A DNA stretch of 64,000 bases from contig NZ_OY762929.1 in NCBI RefSeq assembly GCF_963666675.1, positions 620,001 to 684,000 on the forward strand. The letters are read 5' to 3'. Source of the stretch: an uncultured Desulfobacter sp. Lineage in GTDB: Bacteria; Desulfobacterota; Desulfobacteria; Desulfobacterales; Desulfobacteraceae. The notes under the pieces are model-generated. The model made no database searches. It was not told the origin of the DNA and saw nothing but the letters and a program-made list of their open reading frames with translations. Both the position numbers and the translations under genes were made by a program. Positions 26,311 to 34,821 of this stretch are shown here, in pieces. Positions within the stretch are counted from its first letter, which is position 1. Each line of letters starts with the position of its first letter.

Positions 26311-26775
26311 ACGTCTGGCAAGTCCGGGAAGGTCGAATTTGTAGAATAATGGCCTCAAATTTCTATGCTGTGGCTGTCAAAAGCTGTTTTTCAATTTTCA
26401 TTTTCCTCAAAAAGTATTTTTGCAACGCCGAGTTAGGCTCTTTGTCAAAATAAAACCACCAAGTTCGCTCGACTAGTTTGTTAAATGTAAAGGATTGCGG
26501 ATGGTTACAGGTAAAGATCGAAGGGCCTTGGGGTGAGCCCCCCCCTCCAACAATAGAAACACCAGTGCTCATAGTGGGGGGTGGAACAATAGCGTTTTTT
26601 CATAGACACAAGTGTCGCTCATTACCTAAATCAAAAATTAAGGCTAACACGTAATCTTGGAATGTTGACTCTACAACGATTGATGTGTTGACTTAATGAC
26701 GTCATTATGTCTTAATGTCATTAAGTCATTATGTAAAGCATAATTTACAAGGACCCAACATGGTGAAAATCAATC
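26311..26775. other. Leader/intergenic region before mgtE
   Basis: This 465-base gap contains no convincing gene. Its right end has two palindromes (26694-26725) and a short ribosome-bound-looking reading frame (26760-26804), both annotated. I found no pattern matching the M-box magnesium riboswitch by eye. Confidence 0.5.
26694..26725. promoter_or_regulatory. Tandem palindromes upstream of mgtE (operator-like)
   Basis: TAATGACGTCATTA (26694-26707) is a perfect 14-bp palindrome. CTTAATGTCATTAAG (26711-26725) is perfect about a central base. The words TTAATG and CATTATGT recur in this stretch. They lie 35-80 bases before the translation start, a common place for a regulator site. Confidence 0.5.
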
Positions 26776-26804
26776 ATGCAAAAAGAGCAATTCCAGATAG
26801 TTGA
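26760..26804 (+). CDS. Possible 14-codon upstream ORF overlapping the mgtE start
   Basis: The frame encodes MVKINHAKRAIPDS and ends at TGA 26802-26804, overlapping the first codons of mgtE in another frame. It has the better ribosome site: AAGGA is seven bases before its ATG, while the mgtE ATG at 26776 has only GGTGA about nine bases ahead. Translation of this peptide might govern mgtE by coupling. It could also be chance. Confidence 0.3.
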   Translation: MVKINHAKRAIPDS

Positions 26805-28140
26805 GGCCAGCATTATAAGATTGTTACGCCGGGGGGCTAACAAGCAACTGCTCAATATCATAAATAAAACCCACATGGCAGACCTGTCCATTGTTTTGGA
26901 AAATTTGCCCCCTCAGAATCAGGAAAAGCTAATCAATCTGTTGGACAAGCCCGAGGATATCAGCTTGCTGTTTTCGCACCTGTCTGAAAAGACCTTTGTG
27001 ACGCTCGTCAAATTCTTAGATTTCAATAAGTTGGTGACTGTTTTTGACCACATGCCCTCGGATGATGCTGCTGAATTGCTCGGGTGTCTGGACGAAGAAC
27101 TGTCCGACAAGATTCTGTCCAAAATGAAGAAGGAGGAATCTTACAATGTCGAGCAAATCATGAGCTATGACGAGGATACTGCCGGCAGCCTCATGGTCAA
27201 GGACTACGTTGCCCTGGAAGAGGGCATCAAGGCAAAGGAGGTCATTGAAGCATTACAAAACAAGTACCTGGATGTTGAAATGCCCTTTTATATTTATGTG
27301 ATAGATCCTTACGGCAAGCTTGTGGGTGTCAGCTCACTTCGCCAGTTGGTAGTGGAGTCTCCGGACAAGCCTTTCAAGGATTTCATGGCCACGGATATTA
27401 TATCTGTTAAGCCCTACACTGACCGTGAGGTTGTTGCCCGCCTGGTGTCCCGCTACGACTATCTGGCCATTCCCGTTGTAGATGATGATAACCGGATCAT
27501 CGGTATTGTCACGGTGGATGACGTCATAGATATTCTGCACGAAATCACCACGGAAGACATGTTGAAGATGGGTGGCGTGGGTGAAGATTATGTGGAAACC
27601 CAGACGATCATCAAAGGGACTATGATTCGGATGCCGTGGCTGCTCGCAAGCTGTATAGGCGGAATTGCAAACGCTTTTATCATTGGCGGGTTTGAATCCA
27701 CCCTGTCAAAATTTACAGGGCTTGTCGCCTTTATCCCCATTATTATGGGCATGGGCGGCAATATCGGCACCCAGAGCGCTACCATTATGGTGCGGGGGAT
27801 TGCCACAGGTCGGGTGAATATCCGGGATTTCACAAAAATGCTGAAAAAGGAACTAGGGGTCGGGTTTATTCTGGGAGTGCTCTACGGAACCCTAATCGGT
27901 TCTGTGGCAAAATTCCGATTTATGACGGAGCCTTTTTCATGGGGTGTGGCCTCAAGTGTCAGCATTTCCATTGTCGCAGCCATGAGTGTTGCAGCGCTTG
28001 TGGGGACAACAGTGCCGCTTGTGTTTGAAAGGCTGAATATTGATCCGGCCGTTGCCACAGGTCCATTCGTTACGACATTCATGGATCTTTCCAGTATTTT
28101 CTGTTATTTTACGATTTCCAGAATTTTACTTGGGCTCTGA
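26776..28140 (+). CDS. mgtE: Magnesium transporter MgtE
   Basis: The 454-residue protein has the family plan. An N domain (about 1-130) carries FDHMPSDDAAELL. A CBS pair (about 135-260) includes MSYDEDTAGSLM and IPVVDDDNRIIGIVTVDDV. Five membrane helices follow, with the PIIMGMGGNIGTQSATIMVRG signature. MgtE is a Mg2+-gated channel: the cytosolic domains close the pore when Mg2+ is high. It appears monocistronic. The palindromes and upstream frame hint at control, but no riboswitch was seen. Confidence 0.95.
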   Translation: MQKEQFQIVEASIIRLLRRGANKQLLNIINKTHMADLSIVLENLPPQNQEKLINLLDKPEDISLLFSHLSEKTFVTLVKFLDFNKLVTVFDHMPSDDAAELLGCLDEELSDKILSKMKKEESYNVEQIMSYDEDTAGSLMVKDYVALEEGIKAKEVIEALQNKYLDVEMPFYIYVIDPYGKLVGVSSLRQLVVESPDKPFKDFMATDIISVKPYTDREVVARLVSRYDYLAIPVVDDDNRIIGIVTVDDVIDILHEITTEDMLKMGGVGEDYVETQTIIKGTMIRMPWLLASCIGGIANAFIIGGFESTLSKFTGLVAFIPIIMGMGGNIGTQSATIMVRGIATGRVNIRDFTKMLKKELGVGFILGVLYGTLIGSVAKFRFMTEPFSWGVASSVSISIVAAMSVAALVGTTVPLVFERLNIDPAVATGPFVTTFMDLSSIFCYFTISRILLGL

Positions 28141-28512
28141 TGTATTCGGCATGACTGTTGATTTCAACACCGACGCCGCATTTACTATGCAAAAGCGAAC
28201 GATAGGAAATCAGGATAGCATGCTACTTATTATTTTTATATGAAAGAGCTTAATAAGTTATTGAGTTCTTTCAATTTTCGTTGTGGGCCGCAGCCTGCCA
28301 GATGATATGCCTGGCTCGGCCCATGGCCGTTATATAATCCTAGCGGTATGACCAGGCCAAGATAGTTGAACAGTTGACGGTTTATGAAACATGAAATATA
28401 GTTCTCAAAACGAATGTTCCTGAGAATTATATGTAATAAAAAAACATTCTATAGCGTATATTCACGGACAAATATGGGTGCTACCCTAAAGAAAAAAAAG
28501 GAAAAATCGTCA
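28141..28512. other. Gap with hairpin repeat copy 1
   Basis: This 370-base gap carries the dispersed hairpin element at 28254-28333 and AT-rich DNA before the small winged-helix gene. No other gene is seen. Confidence 0.5.
28254..28333. repeat. Hairpin repeat ending CCCATGGCCGTTAT, copy 1
   Basis: A flank (AAGTTATTGAGTTC...TTTTCGTTGTG) leads into a hairpin, GGGCCG...CTGCCAG-ATGATATG-CCTGG...CGGCCC, and then CATGGCCGTTAT. The arms are complementary while the loop sequence differs between copies. Related elements are at 29173-29250 and 32335-32388. Confidence 0.7.
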
Positions 28513-28965
28513 ATGAGAATCACTATAGACCTTGAGTTTAGCGAAGAGACAACGCAGCTACTCCACACAACCATCAAAAAAATCCAAAACCTCATTCCTG
28601 GAAAAGCGTTCAACCTTTCAATCCAAGAGCCCCCGGAAAACATATCCACACCCCAAGAGAGCACCGATAAGGGCAATGATGTTGACGCTGCCTCCCCTGT
28701 CCCAAAATCTAAGAAGCCAAGGAAAATAAGAAAGAACTTCAGACAAAATATTTTAAAGTTGATCAATAAGAATGAAGGCCTGTCCCCGCAAGAAATTCAA
28801 ACGATGACCGGATTAACCGGTAAGCAGGTTTCCAATGTCGTTTCTCTGTTGAAAAAAAACGGCCTGGTGGATCGGGTAAAAGGGAAGTACTACCAAAAGC
28901 CTGAACCTGAAATGGCGCTTGAGAAACGGGCGGACCAAGAGACAAATGCCACCCCTGAATCATGA
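28513..28965 (+). CDS. Small winged-helix protein, function unknown
   Basis: The 150-residue protein begins MRITIDLEFSEETTQLLHTT. A Ser/Pro-rich linker follows, and then a C-terminal helix-turn-helix region: NEGLSPQEIQTMTGLTGKQ, then SLLKKNGLVDRVKGKYYQK. It reads like a MarR/MarR-like winged helix used for DNA binding. The ATG at 28513 is chosen because the conserved-looking part starts there; ATG 28474 would add a lysine-rich stretch. Hairpin repeats flank the gene on both sides and a strong terminator follows. Confidence 0.65.
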   Translation: MRITIDLEFSEETTQLLHTTIKKIQNLIPGKAFNLSIQEPPENISTPQESTDKGNDVDAASPVPKSKKPRKIRKNFRQNILKLINKNEGLSPQEIQTMTGLTGKQVSNVVSLLKKNGLVDRVKGKYYQKPEPEMALEKRADQETNATPES

Positions 28966-29116
28966 AAAAACGAAAATTAAACTTGAGAAGTTAATCAACT
29001 GGTAATCTTCGAGTAAGGTTCAGGTCATTTGGGGCTGATATAAGATAATTCATCCATTGAAGGATGCAAACTAACAGGCCTTCAATTTTACATAATTCTT
29101 TTCTCTCCCCCTTTGT

Positions 29117-29155
29117 AACCGGGCTGTTCACAATGTGAAGGCCCGGTTCCTTTTT
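29117..29155 (+). terminator. Intrinsic terminator after the winged-helix gene
   Basis: The stem AACCGGGC...GCCCGGTT has an inner TTCAC-AAT-GTGAA extension and is followed by CCTTTTT. It is a long, stable hairpin with a T tract, a classic rho-independent terminator. Confidence 0.85.
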
Positions 29156-29172
29156 ACATGAAAATACCAATC

Positions 29173-29250
29173 AAGTTGCTGAGTTCCTTTTATGTTTTAT
29201 TGTGGGCCGGGCCTTGGTGCTTATATACCAAGTCGCCCCATGGCCGTTAT
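29173..29250. repeat. Hairpin repeat ending CCCATGGCCGTTAT, copy 2
   Basis: The flank AAGTTGCTGAGTTC...TTTTATTGTG precedes GGGCCGGGC, CTTGGT-loop-ACCAAG and GCCCCATGGCCGTTAT. The arms keep pairing although the stem sequence differs from copy 1. Confidence 0.7.
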
Positions 29251-29297
29251 TCAGGTGCAAGCATAAAACTTGATTGCAACACTGTTATGCTAAACGG

Positions 29298-29651
29298 CTA
29301 AGCCCCGAAGCGCTGGAAGAGCGACTCCACGGTGACCCGTGTCAGCCAGCGAAGGAAAATCAGGGAATATTCGGCCCCGGACAGGACCATGCCGGCCATG
29401 AACACCAGATGGGAAAGAGCGTAAAATGCAGGTCCGCCGATGACGGTGAACCAGGGATTGCCGGTTTTAAGGGAGATTACACCCATGAGACCGACCATGG
29501 GCCATCCTAAAACATAACTGAAGGCAATGGCAAACACACCGGCCAGAACGCTAACGGAGGGCTTTTCACGAAACGCACTTAAATCGGCTTTGTCTTCAAT
29601 GGCCTTGCGTACAAAAGGGGCCTGGTAAATTTTATTGAGCAGGGGTATCAT
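29298..29651 (-). CDS. Small membrane protein beside the glycosyltransferase gene
   Basis: The 117-residue protein has a charged N-terminus (YQAPFVRKAIEDKADLSAFR) and about three hydrophobic helices, with no motif I recognise. It is divergent from the GT2 gene, with 84 bases between start codons, so the two may share a control region. A role with the pigment genes is possible but not shown. Confidence 0.6.
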   Translation of the reverse strand: MIPLLNKIYQAPFVRKAIEDKADLSAFREKPSVSVLAGVFAIAFSYVLGWPMVGLMGVISLKTGNPWFTVIGGPAFYALSHLVFMAGMVLSGAEYSLIFLRWLTRVTVESLFQRFGA

Positions 29652-29735
29652 AGCCGTTTTATACCGGATAATGAGGGAAACAGTAAAATCAATTTTTACT
29701 TTGATTTAATTATCCCATACCAAGGAGGATCTTCA

Positions 29736-30467
29736 GTGGGGAGAGAAGCCGGACCGAATGCGTGCGGAAAAACGTTGGAACATCGTTTTGCAGTAGTGAT
29801 CCCTGTATACAACCACGGTATAACGGTCAAAGCCGTTGTGCTGAAGGCGATGAAGCTTGGATTTCCGGTTATTGTTGTGAATGACGGCTCAACGGACATC
29901 ACCCCCTATCAGCTTCGAGGGCTTCCGGGTATCCGGGTCATTACCCATGAACAGAATGCCGGCAAGGGGGCTGCCCTGATGACCGGATTCAAAGCTGCGG
30001 CTGAAATGGCTGATTTTGCCGTTACCCTGGATGCCGACGGCCAGCATTTTCCCGAAGATGCCCTTGCCATGATTGCCGCGGTTCCCAAGGGAACGAAACC
30101 GTTGGTAACCGGGTATCGCAAACAGATGGAAAATGAGTCGGTCCCCTGGACCAGCCGAATGGGAAGGCGGTTTTCAAACATGTGGATCACGGCATCGGGC
30201 GGGCCTGCCATCCGGGATTCCCAGAGCGGGTTCCGCATCTATCCGCTGCCGGAAACTATGAACCTGAAAACCCGGGCAAGGCGGTATCAATTTGAAGTGG
30301 AGGTGCTGGTCAAAGCCCATAGAAATAAAATTTCGGTCATTGAAGTGCCCATTCATGTGGCATACCCGCCGGACAGAATTTCCCATTTTCGACCGTTTAT
30401 TGATTTTTTACGCAACAGCGCCACATTCAGCAGATTGATATTCAGGCGGATCGTGGGTCTAAGTTAA
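29736..30467 (+). CDS. GT2-family glycosyltransferase of the aryl polyene type
   Basis: The 243-residue GT-A enzyme has VIPVYNHG near the start, VVNDGSTD, a catalytic/metal motif LDADGQHFPED and a later RYQFEVEVLVKAHR. It resembles the dolichol-phosphate-mannose synthase branch of GT2 and the short GT2 proteins of aryl polyene clusters (ApeJ-like). The start is GTG 29736, with AAGGAGG eight bases upstream. The LpxL-type gene follows after nine bases, so the two are co-transcribed. The donor and acceptor are unknown. Confidence 0.82.
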   Translation: MGREAGPNACGKTLEHRFAVVIPVYNHGITVKAVVLKAMKLGFPVIVVNDGSTDITPYQLRGLPGIRVITHEQNAGKGAALMTGFKAAAEMADFAVTLDADGQHFPEDALAMIAAVPKGTKPLVTGYRKQMENESVPWTSRMGRRFSNMWITASGGPAIRDSQSGFRIYPLPETMNLKTRARRYQFEVEVLVKAHRNKISVIEVPIHVAYPPDRISHFRPFIDFLRNSATFSRLIFRRIVGLS

Positions 30468-30476
30468 AGGATTGTT

Positions 30477-31361
30477 GTGAAGGGCTTTACCTATCAAGTG
30501 CTTATTGTATTGTCCCGGTGGTTCGGCCCCTGGGTTTTTACCCTGGTCTCCCGGTTTATTGCCGCCTGCTATTTTTTCATGTTTCCCCGCCGGGCGGCAG
30601 AAAGCGCCAGATTTTATGCGGCACTTTTCCCCGGAAAAGGCCGTCTGTTTCACTGGGTTAGCGCCTGGCGTCAATACCAGAATTTCACCACCGTCTTCAT
30701 GGACCGTATCAGGACGTCCGGCCAGGAGAATATCCAATTTACCTCCACGGGCTGGCAACGGTTCGAAGAAACGCTGGACAAAGGTCACGGTGCCATCGTC
30801 CTCATGTCCCACATGGGCAATTGGGATGTGGCCGCAAACCTGATGGCAACGCGGCGAAAGGACCTCAAGCTGCTCCTTTACATGGGGGCAAAGGCCAAAG
30901 AACAGATCGAATCCGTCCAGAAACAGGCCCTTAATGCCAAGGGCATCCGCATTGTTGCCGTCGAACCGTCCGCAGGTTCCCCCCTTGATGTTGTTGACGG
31001 TATCCGCTTTTTAAAATCCGGGGGTGTGGTCTCTTTGACCGGGGATAAATTGTGGCACCCGGATCAAAGAGCGGTCAGTGTGCCGTTCTTAGGCCAAACC
31101 GCTCGAATCCCGGAGTTTCCCCATGTTTTTGCCCTGGTCTCCAAAGCCCCGTTGTTTGTCTTTTTTACCTTTCGCACGGGTCCCGGCCGTTATCGGTTTA
31201 TGTTGTCCGATCCCATGTATATTTCATGTGCATCCCGGGAGGACCGGAGCCGGGCCGTTGCCGAATCGGCCCGGGTCTATGGTGAGATGCTGGAACAGAC
31301 CCTGCGTGACCATCCCTATGAATGGTACCATTTTGATCCGTTTCTTGTGAATCCCAAATAA
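30477..31361 (+). CDS. LpxL/HtrB-type acyltransferase of the aryl polyene pathway
   Basis: The 294-residue protein has an N-terminal hydrophobic anchor (about 15-35) and the acyltransferase H-X4-D motif in SHMGNWDVAANLM near residue 104. LTGDKLWHPDQRAV and PHVFALV follow, as in lipid A late acyltransferases. In aryl polyene loci such a protein (ApeD-like) is thought to join the polyene to the lipid part. The GTG start at 30477 has AAAGGA five bases before it. It is co-transcribed with the GT2 gene. Confidence 0.85.
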   Translation: MKGFTYQVLIVLSRWFGPWVFTLVSRFIAACYFFMFPRRAAESARFYAALFPGKGRLFHWVSAWRQYQNFTTVFMDRIRTSGQENIQFTSTGWQRFEETLDKGHGAIVLMSHMGNWDVAANLMATRRKDLKLLLYMGAKAKEQIESVQKQALNAKGIRIVAVEPSAGSPLDVVDGIRFLKSGGVVSLTGDKLWHPDQRAVSVPFLGQTARIPEFPHVFALVSKAPLFVFFTFRTGPGRYRFMLSDPMYISCASREDRSRAVAESARVYGEMLEQTLRDHPYEWYHFDPFLVNPK

Positions 31362-31385
31362 ATCCCAACATACCAGGTAAAAAAT

Positions 31386-32312
31386 TTAGAATCTGTAATC
31401 CATTAAATTCCAGATCAATTCGGATTGCGGCGAATATCCCTTTTCCCGGGCCTGGATATCCACTTCGGTCATGCCCATGGCCGCAACATCCATGTTCACC
31501 GGGTCACGTTGCCCGCCCAGATCTATGGTTAGAATATAGGTGTTGCACAGCTTGCAGATCGTTACGCGTTCGGCGTCCTTGGCAGGGCTGTCCGGGTCAA
31601 AAATATTTTCAAAAAGACTCTGGTTATTGTTTTCACACCGCGGGCAGGTGTGAGCCCTGAATCTCCATTCATGGGCACACACCGCACACTGAAGCCAGCA
31701 CTCGCCCTGTTCGCCGATGAGACCTGCAACCGTCGGAAATGAGCCGCACATGGGGCAGTGGCCGTGGGGCCACGGATGGTCATCCATGAAAGCCGAAAAG
31801 GCCCTGGCCTGGATCTGTTTGAAGGGCTCGGCAATCTGGGCCAAGGCAAACCTGAATATGTCAGGGGTGGTGCCTGACCTGCCGGCAAATGCGTTCAGGT
31901 TTCGGGTGTAGTTATTCACATACGCCCGGACGCAGTCTTCGGCATCAAGGCTGTCATCCTCAATGTTGCGTTGAATTGCCTCAATATCCGATTGAATTAC
32001 TGAAAACGCCTCTGCCATGGGGGAGAGAATCGTATGGGCGGCTTGTTTAAACGCCTGGTGGAAGTCCATAAGCCCTGTGATGGCAAATAAATGCACGCCT
32101 CTTGAAAACCGGGCCCATTCAGATTCGGGCAGGTCCGGTTTGTTTACCTCATTTTCAGACAAACCGGCCGTCACTTCGGCTTTTGCCACCAGCACCGGAC
32201 CAAATGCTGAAATCAGTGACGATAACACAGGTTTTTCCACGGCCAGGGCGTCGAGGGCCGCTTGAATGCCTTGGGGCGTTTTTTCATGACAGATACGTTC
32301 ATTTTGACTCAT
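31386..32312 (-). CDS. fdhE: Formate dehydrogenase accessory protein FdhE
   Basis: The 308-residue protein has a helical N-terminal part and a C-terminal rubredoxin-like region with paired cysteines: CPMCGSFP, CAVCAHEW, CPRCENNN and CKLCNTY. FdhE aids assembly of the respiratory formate dehydrogenase. The gene lies between two pigment-pathway segments on the opposite strand, with no fdh structural genes nearby, so it looks like an insertion into, or a neighbour unrelated to, the pathway. Confidence 0.9.
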   Translation of the reverse strand: MSQNERICHEKTPQGIQAALDALAVEKPVLSSLISAFGPVLVAKAEVTAGLSENEVNKPDLPESEWARFSRGVHLFAITGLMDFHQAFKQAAHTILSPMAEAFSVIQSDIEAIQRNIEDDSLDAEDCVRAYVNNYTRNLNAFAGRSGTTPDIFRFALAQIAEPFKQIQARAFSAFMDDHPWPHGHCPMCGSFPTVAGLIGEQGECWLQCAVCAHEWRFRAHTCPRCENNNQSLFENIFDPDSPAKDAERVTICKLCNTYILTIDLGGQRDPVNMDVAAMGMTEVDIQAREKGYSPQSELIWNLMDYRF

Positions 32313-32726
32313 CGTGATTGACCTCCTTCAAACTCTGTTGAGGGCTATACCTGACTATTGGTATGTCAGGTCGGCCCATGGCCGTTATTGGGGAGAATTT
32401 CAAATGGGGCATTCTATTTCATGCATAAATGCCAACTTTTATTTTGAATCCTGATGACTGGTTAAGATTACTAACACATTGTTACTTTTTTTCTCAATGA
32501 ATTAAATTTGTGATAGGGCAACGCCTTGTTTTTTTAACGGAAAAAATTTGCAAGCCTTTTTAGATAATGCTAAGTCATTAATTACTGATTCTTTTTTACA
32601 ATCAAGCAGATCCGGATATTTTTAACTTTTGGGAAGCCTCCCGTTGGCCGGGAAAATATGAAAAATAAACGCTAACACGACAAATCCGCGTTTTATGTGG
32701 GCGTTAAAGAAAATTCAGGAGGGAAA
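32313..32726. other. Gap with hairpin repeat copy 3
   Basis: This 414-base gap contains the third hairpin repeat (32335-32388) and AT-rich DNA with the promoter of the next small gene. Nothing else could be supported. Confidence 0.5.
32335..32388. repeat. Hairpin repeat ending CCCATGGCCGTTAT, copy 3
   Basis: ACCTGAC-TATTGGTAT-GTCAGGT forms the stem and CGGCCCATGGCCGTTAT follows, as in the copies at 28.3 and 29.2 kb. The left flank is diverged (TGTTGAGGGC). Confidence 0.65.
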
Positions 32727-33080
32727 ATGAACCAAGACGATTCGAATAAATTGTATATTGATGCCGACAATAACATGAGTGGTGCAGGTGAGCCGCCAAA
32801 ACTGAAAAATGATTCCGCTTTTTTACAGATTCCGGCGGAGCTGGAAAAAGAGGTGAATGCTTATGTTAATCAATTAGCCAAGGAACGCAACATCCAGCGC
32901 AAAAGTGACCAAGAGGCAACAGCACTTTTTCAATCCCAGGGATGCTTTTTCGTTGTTGCCCTGGAACGGGTTGAGGCACTGATGAACGCCATTAATAACT
33001 GTCTTTCCTTGAATGAGGGCGATATGGATGAAATAAGAAAGAACCTGAATCAAGCCATGGATATTATTAACGGCATATGA
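32727..33080 (+). CDS. Small hypothetical protein upstream of the carrier protein gene
   Basis: The 117-residue, mostly helical acidic protein begins MNQDDSNKLYIDADNN, with a central IPAELEKEVNAYVNQLAKER. No cysteine motif, signal peptide or membrane segment is present. AGGAGGG lies four bases before ATG 32727, which decides this start over one 30 bases upstream. I do not recognise the family. It is 169 bases before the carrier protein gene on the same strand; a shared transcript is possible. Confidence 0.6.
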   Translation: MNQDDSNKLYIDADNNMSGAGEPPKLKNDSAFLQIPAELEKEVNAYVNQLAKERNIQRKSDQEATALFQSQGCFFVVALERVEALMNAINNCLSLNEGDMDEIRKNLNQAMDIINGI

Positions 33081-33249
33081 TTTTTGAATCATGACTCTGC
33101 CCTGACATCACCGTGGATACTGTTTTCATTCACAACGAATTATGGTAATGACTATCTGCTTTGGGACGACGGGCCTTGGGCGCAGACAACTACTGTGAGT
33201 GTGCCGCTGCGTTCAAAGAATTATCAAAAAGAGTAAAAGGAACCGGTGA

Positions 33250-33504
33250 ATGGATCGAGAAGAGATAGAGTCCACCATTATTAATTTCATAGAAACCAAT
33301 TTTGAAATGTCCGATGTCGGCGTTGACGATGACCTGAATGCCGTCCATGGCTTTGACAGTATTGATGCCATTGAGCTGCTCCGGGAGATTGAGACATTGA
33401 TGGAAGGCAAATTGACCCGGGATGAGGAAGAGGCTGCCATGGGTATCCGCACTGTCCGGCAGATTGTTGATTTTATCGAAAAGGCCATGGCGGACAGGGC
33501 CTGA
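33250..33504 (+). CDS. Acyl carrier protein of the aryl polyene/resorcinol pathway
   Basis: The 84-residue carrier has the phosphopantetheine site GFDSIDAIELL with Ser37 as the attachment residue. Acidic helices II and III follow. It carries the growing aryl polyene or the resorcinol precursor chain (ApeE/F or DarC role). AAAAGGAACCGGTGA precedes the ATG. It is 42 bases upstream of a FabF-type ketosynthase. Only one carrier gene is visible, whereas aryl polyene loci usually have two, so another may lie outside the window. Confidence 0.9.
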   Translation: MDREEIESTIINFIETNFEMSDVGVDDDLNAVHGFDSIDAIELLREIETLMEGKLTRDEEEAAMGIRTVRQIVDFIEKAMADRA

Positions 33505-33546
33505 TCCCTTGGCCTGTGAATCGTTTGAAACGGTGATTTGATACGT

Positions 33547-34803
33547 ATGGAAAGACGGGTTGTCATAACCGGATGTTCAGCCATCACCCCCATTGGCTGC
33601 AGTAAGGCCGATATCCTTGAAAACCTTGAGAAGGGCATCTCCGGTGTGGGCCGGATCAGGGATGATGAGCTGCTGGTTGAGCAGCTCAACACCAGCGTGT
33701 TCGGCACGGTGGATGAGGACCTTGCCTACGACTTTCCAAGAAAATTTCGTAAAACCATGGGGCCGGTCTCTTTTTCGGCCTGCAGGGTTGTGGCGGATGT
33801 TATCCGGCAGTCCGGGCTGGACAATACATCTCTCTCTTCGGGCAGAGTCGGGGTTGCCTTTGGATCTTCCCACGGCTCCACTGCGGTGCTTAAAAAAGTA
33901 TACCAGGCCTGCTTTAGTGAACAGTCCATCGACATGCTCTCCATTTCGGGGGCGGATTATCTTAAATCAATGGTCCATACCACCGCCGTAAACATTACCC
34001 GGATGTTCGGAATCACCGGCCGGGTCATCAGTTCGCCGTCCGCCTGCACCACCAGCAGCCAGTCCATCGGGTTCGGGTATGAGATGATTAAATTCGGCGT
34101 GCAGGACGCCATGATCTGCGGCGGTTCCGAAGAGTACGATACCACCACCGTGGCGGTCTTTGATAACCTTTTGGCCTGTTCCACCCATTACAATGACACC
34201 CCGCATAAAACCCCCCGGCCCTTTGATGCCGAGCGGGACGGGCTTGTGGTGGGCGAGGGGGCCGGTGCAGTCATGCTCGAAGATCTTGAATCCGCCCGAA
34301 AGCGGGGTGCAACAATTCTGGGGGAGGTGATCGGATTTGCCACCAATAATAACGGCGGCAACCTCATTATGCCGGATCTTGCCGGGGTCACCCAGGTGCT
34401 GAAAATGGGCCTTGAAAATGCACAAGTTTCCGCAGACCAGATCGATTTTATCAGTGCCCATGCCACGGCCACCCGCATCGGGGATGTGATCGAGGCCCGG
34501 TCCATTAACAATGTCTATGGAAACAATCCATGGGTCAGCGCACTGAAAAGCTACATGGGACACACCATTGCCGCCTGCGGTGTCATCGAAACCATTTTGA
34601 CCCTTTATATGATGGAAAAAGGGTTTATTGTCCCCACCCTCAACCTGGATCAGGTGGACAACCGCTGCGCCATGGTCCGGCATACCCCGCACCTGGTGGA
34701 GACGAATATCCGGTGTGCCGCTGTCCAGAACTTTGCCTTTGGCGGCATTAATACCAGCCTGATCCTTAAGCAGTTTTCACCCCAGTCAACCCATCGGGTT
34801 TGA
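33547..34803 (+). CDS. Beta-ketoacyl-ACP synthase II (FabF-type), fourth
   Basis: The 418-residue condensing enzyme has Cys167 in SACTTSSQS and both histidines (SAHATAT, SYMGHT). It is the paralogue of the ketosynthase at 5060-6295, sharing long identical blocks over its whole length. The ATG at 33547 gives MERRVVITG, the usual family start; a TTG nine bases earlier is unlikely. Together with the carrier gene it forms a two-gene unit 23 kb away from its relative. One of the two may prime with the aryl starter and the other extend. Confidence 0.9.
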   Translation: MERRVVITGCSAITPIGCSKADILENLEKGISGVGRIRDDELLVEQLNTSVFGTVDEDLAYDFPRKFRKTMGPVSFSACRVVADVIRQSGLDNTSLSSGRVGVAFGSSHGSTAVLKKVYQACFSEQSIDMLSISGADYLKSMVHTTAVNITRMFGITGRVISSPSACTTSSQSIGFGYEMIKFGVQDAMICGGSEEYDTTTVAVFDNLLACSTHYNDTPHKTPRPFDAERDGLVVGEGAGAVMLEDLESARKRGATILGEVIGFATNNNGGNLIMPDLAGVTQVLKMGLENAQVSADQIDFISAHATATRIGDVIEARSINNVYGNNPWVSALKSYMGHTIAACGVIETILTLYMMEKGFIVPTLNLDQVDNRCAMVRHTPHLVETNIRCAAVQNFAFGGINTSLILKQFSPQSTHRV

Positions 34804-34821
34804 TTCGATTGTCGGTCGTTT

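Larger units (their letters stand above)
28966..29297. other. Gap with terminator and hairpin repeat copy 2
   Basis: It contains the terminator of the small winged-helix gene (29117-29155) and the second hairpin repeat (29173-29250). No gene is seen. Confidence 0.55.

Noticed and set aside
26363..26572. Short minus-strand open frame in the mgtE upstream region
   Set aside because: It has a biased, low-information sequence, no ribosome site and no recognisable domain.
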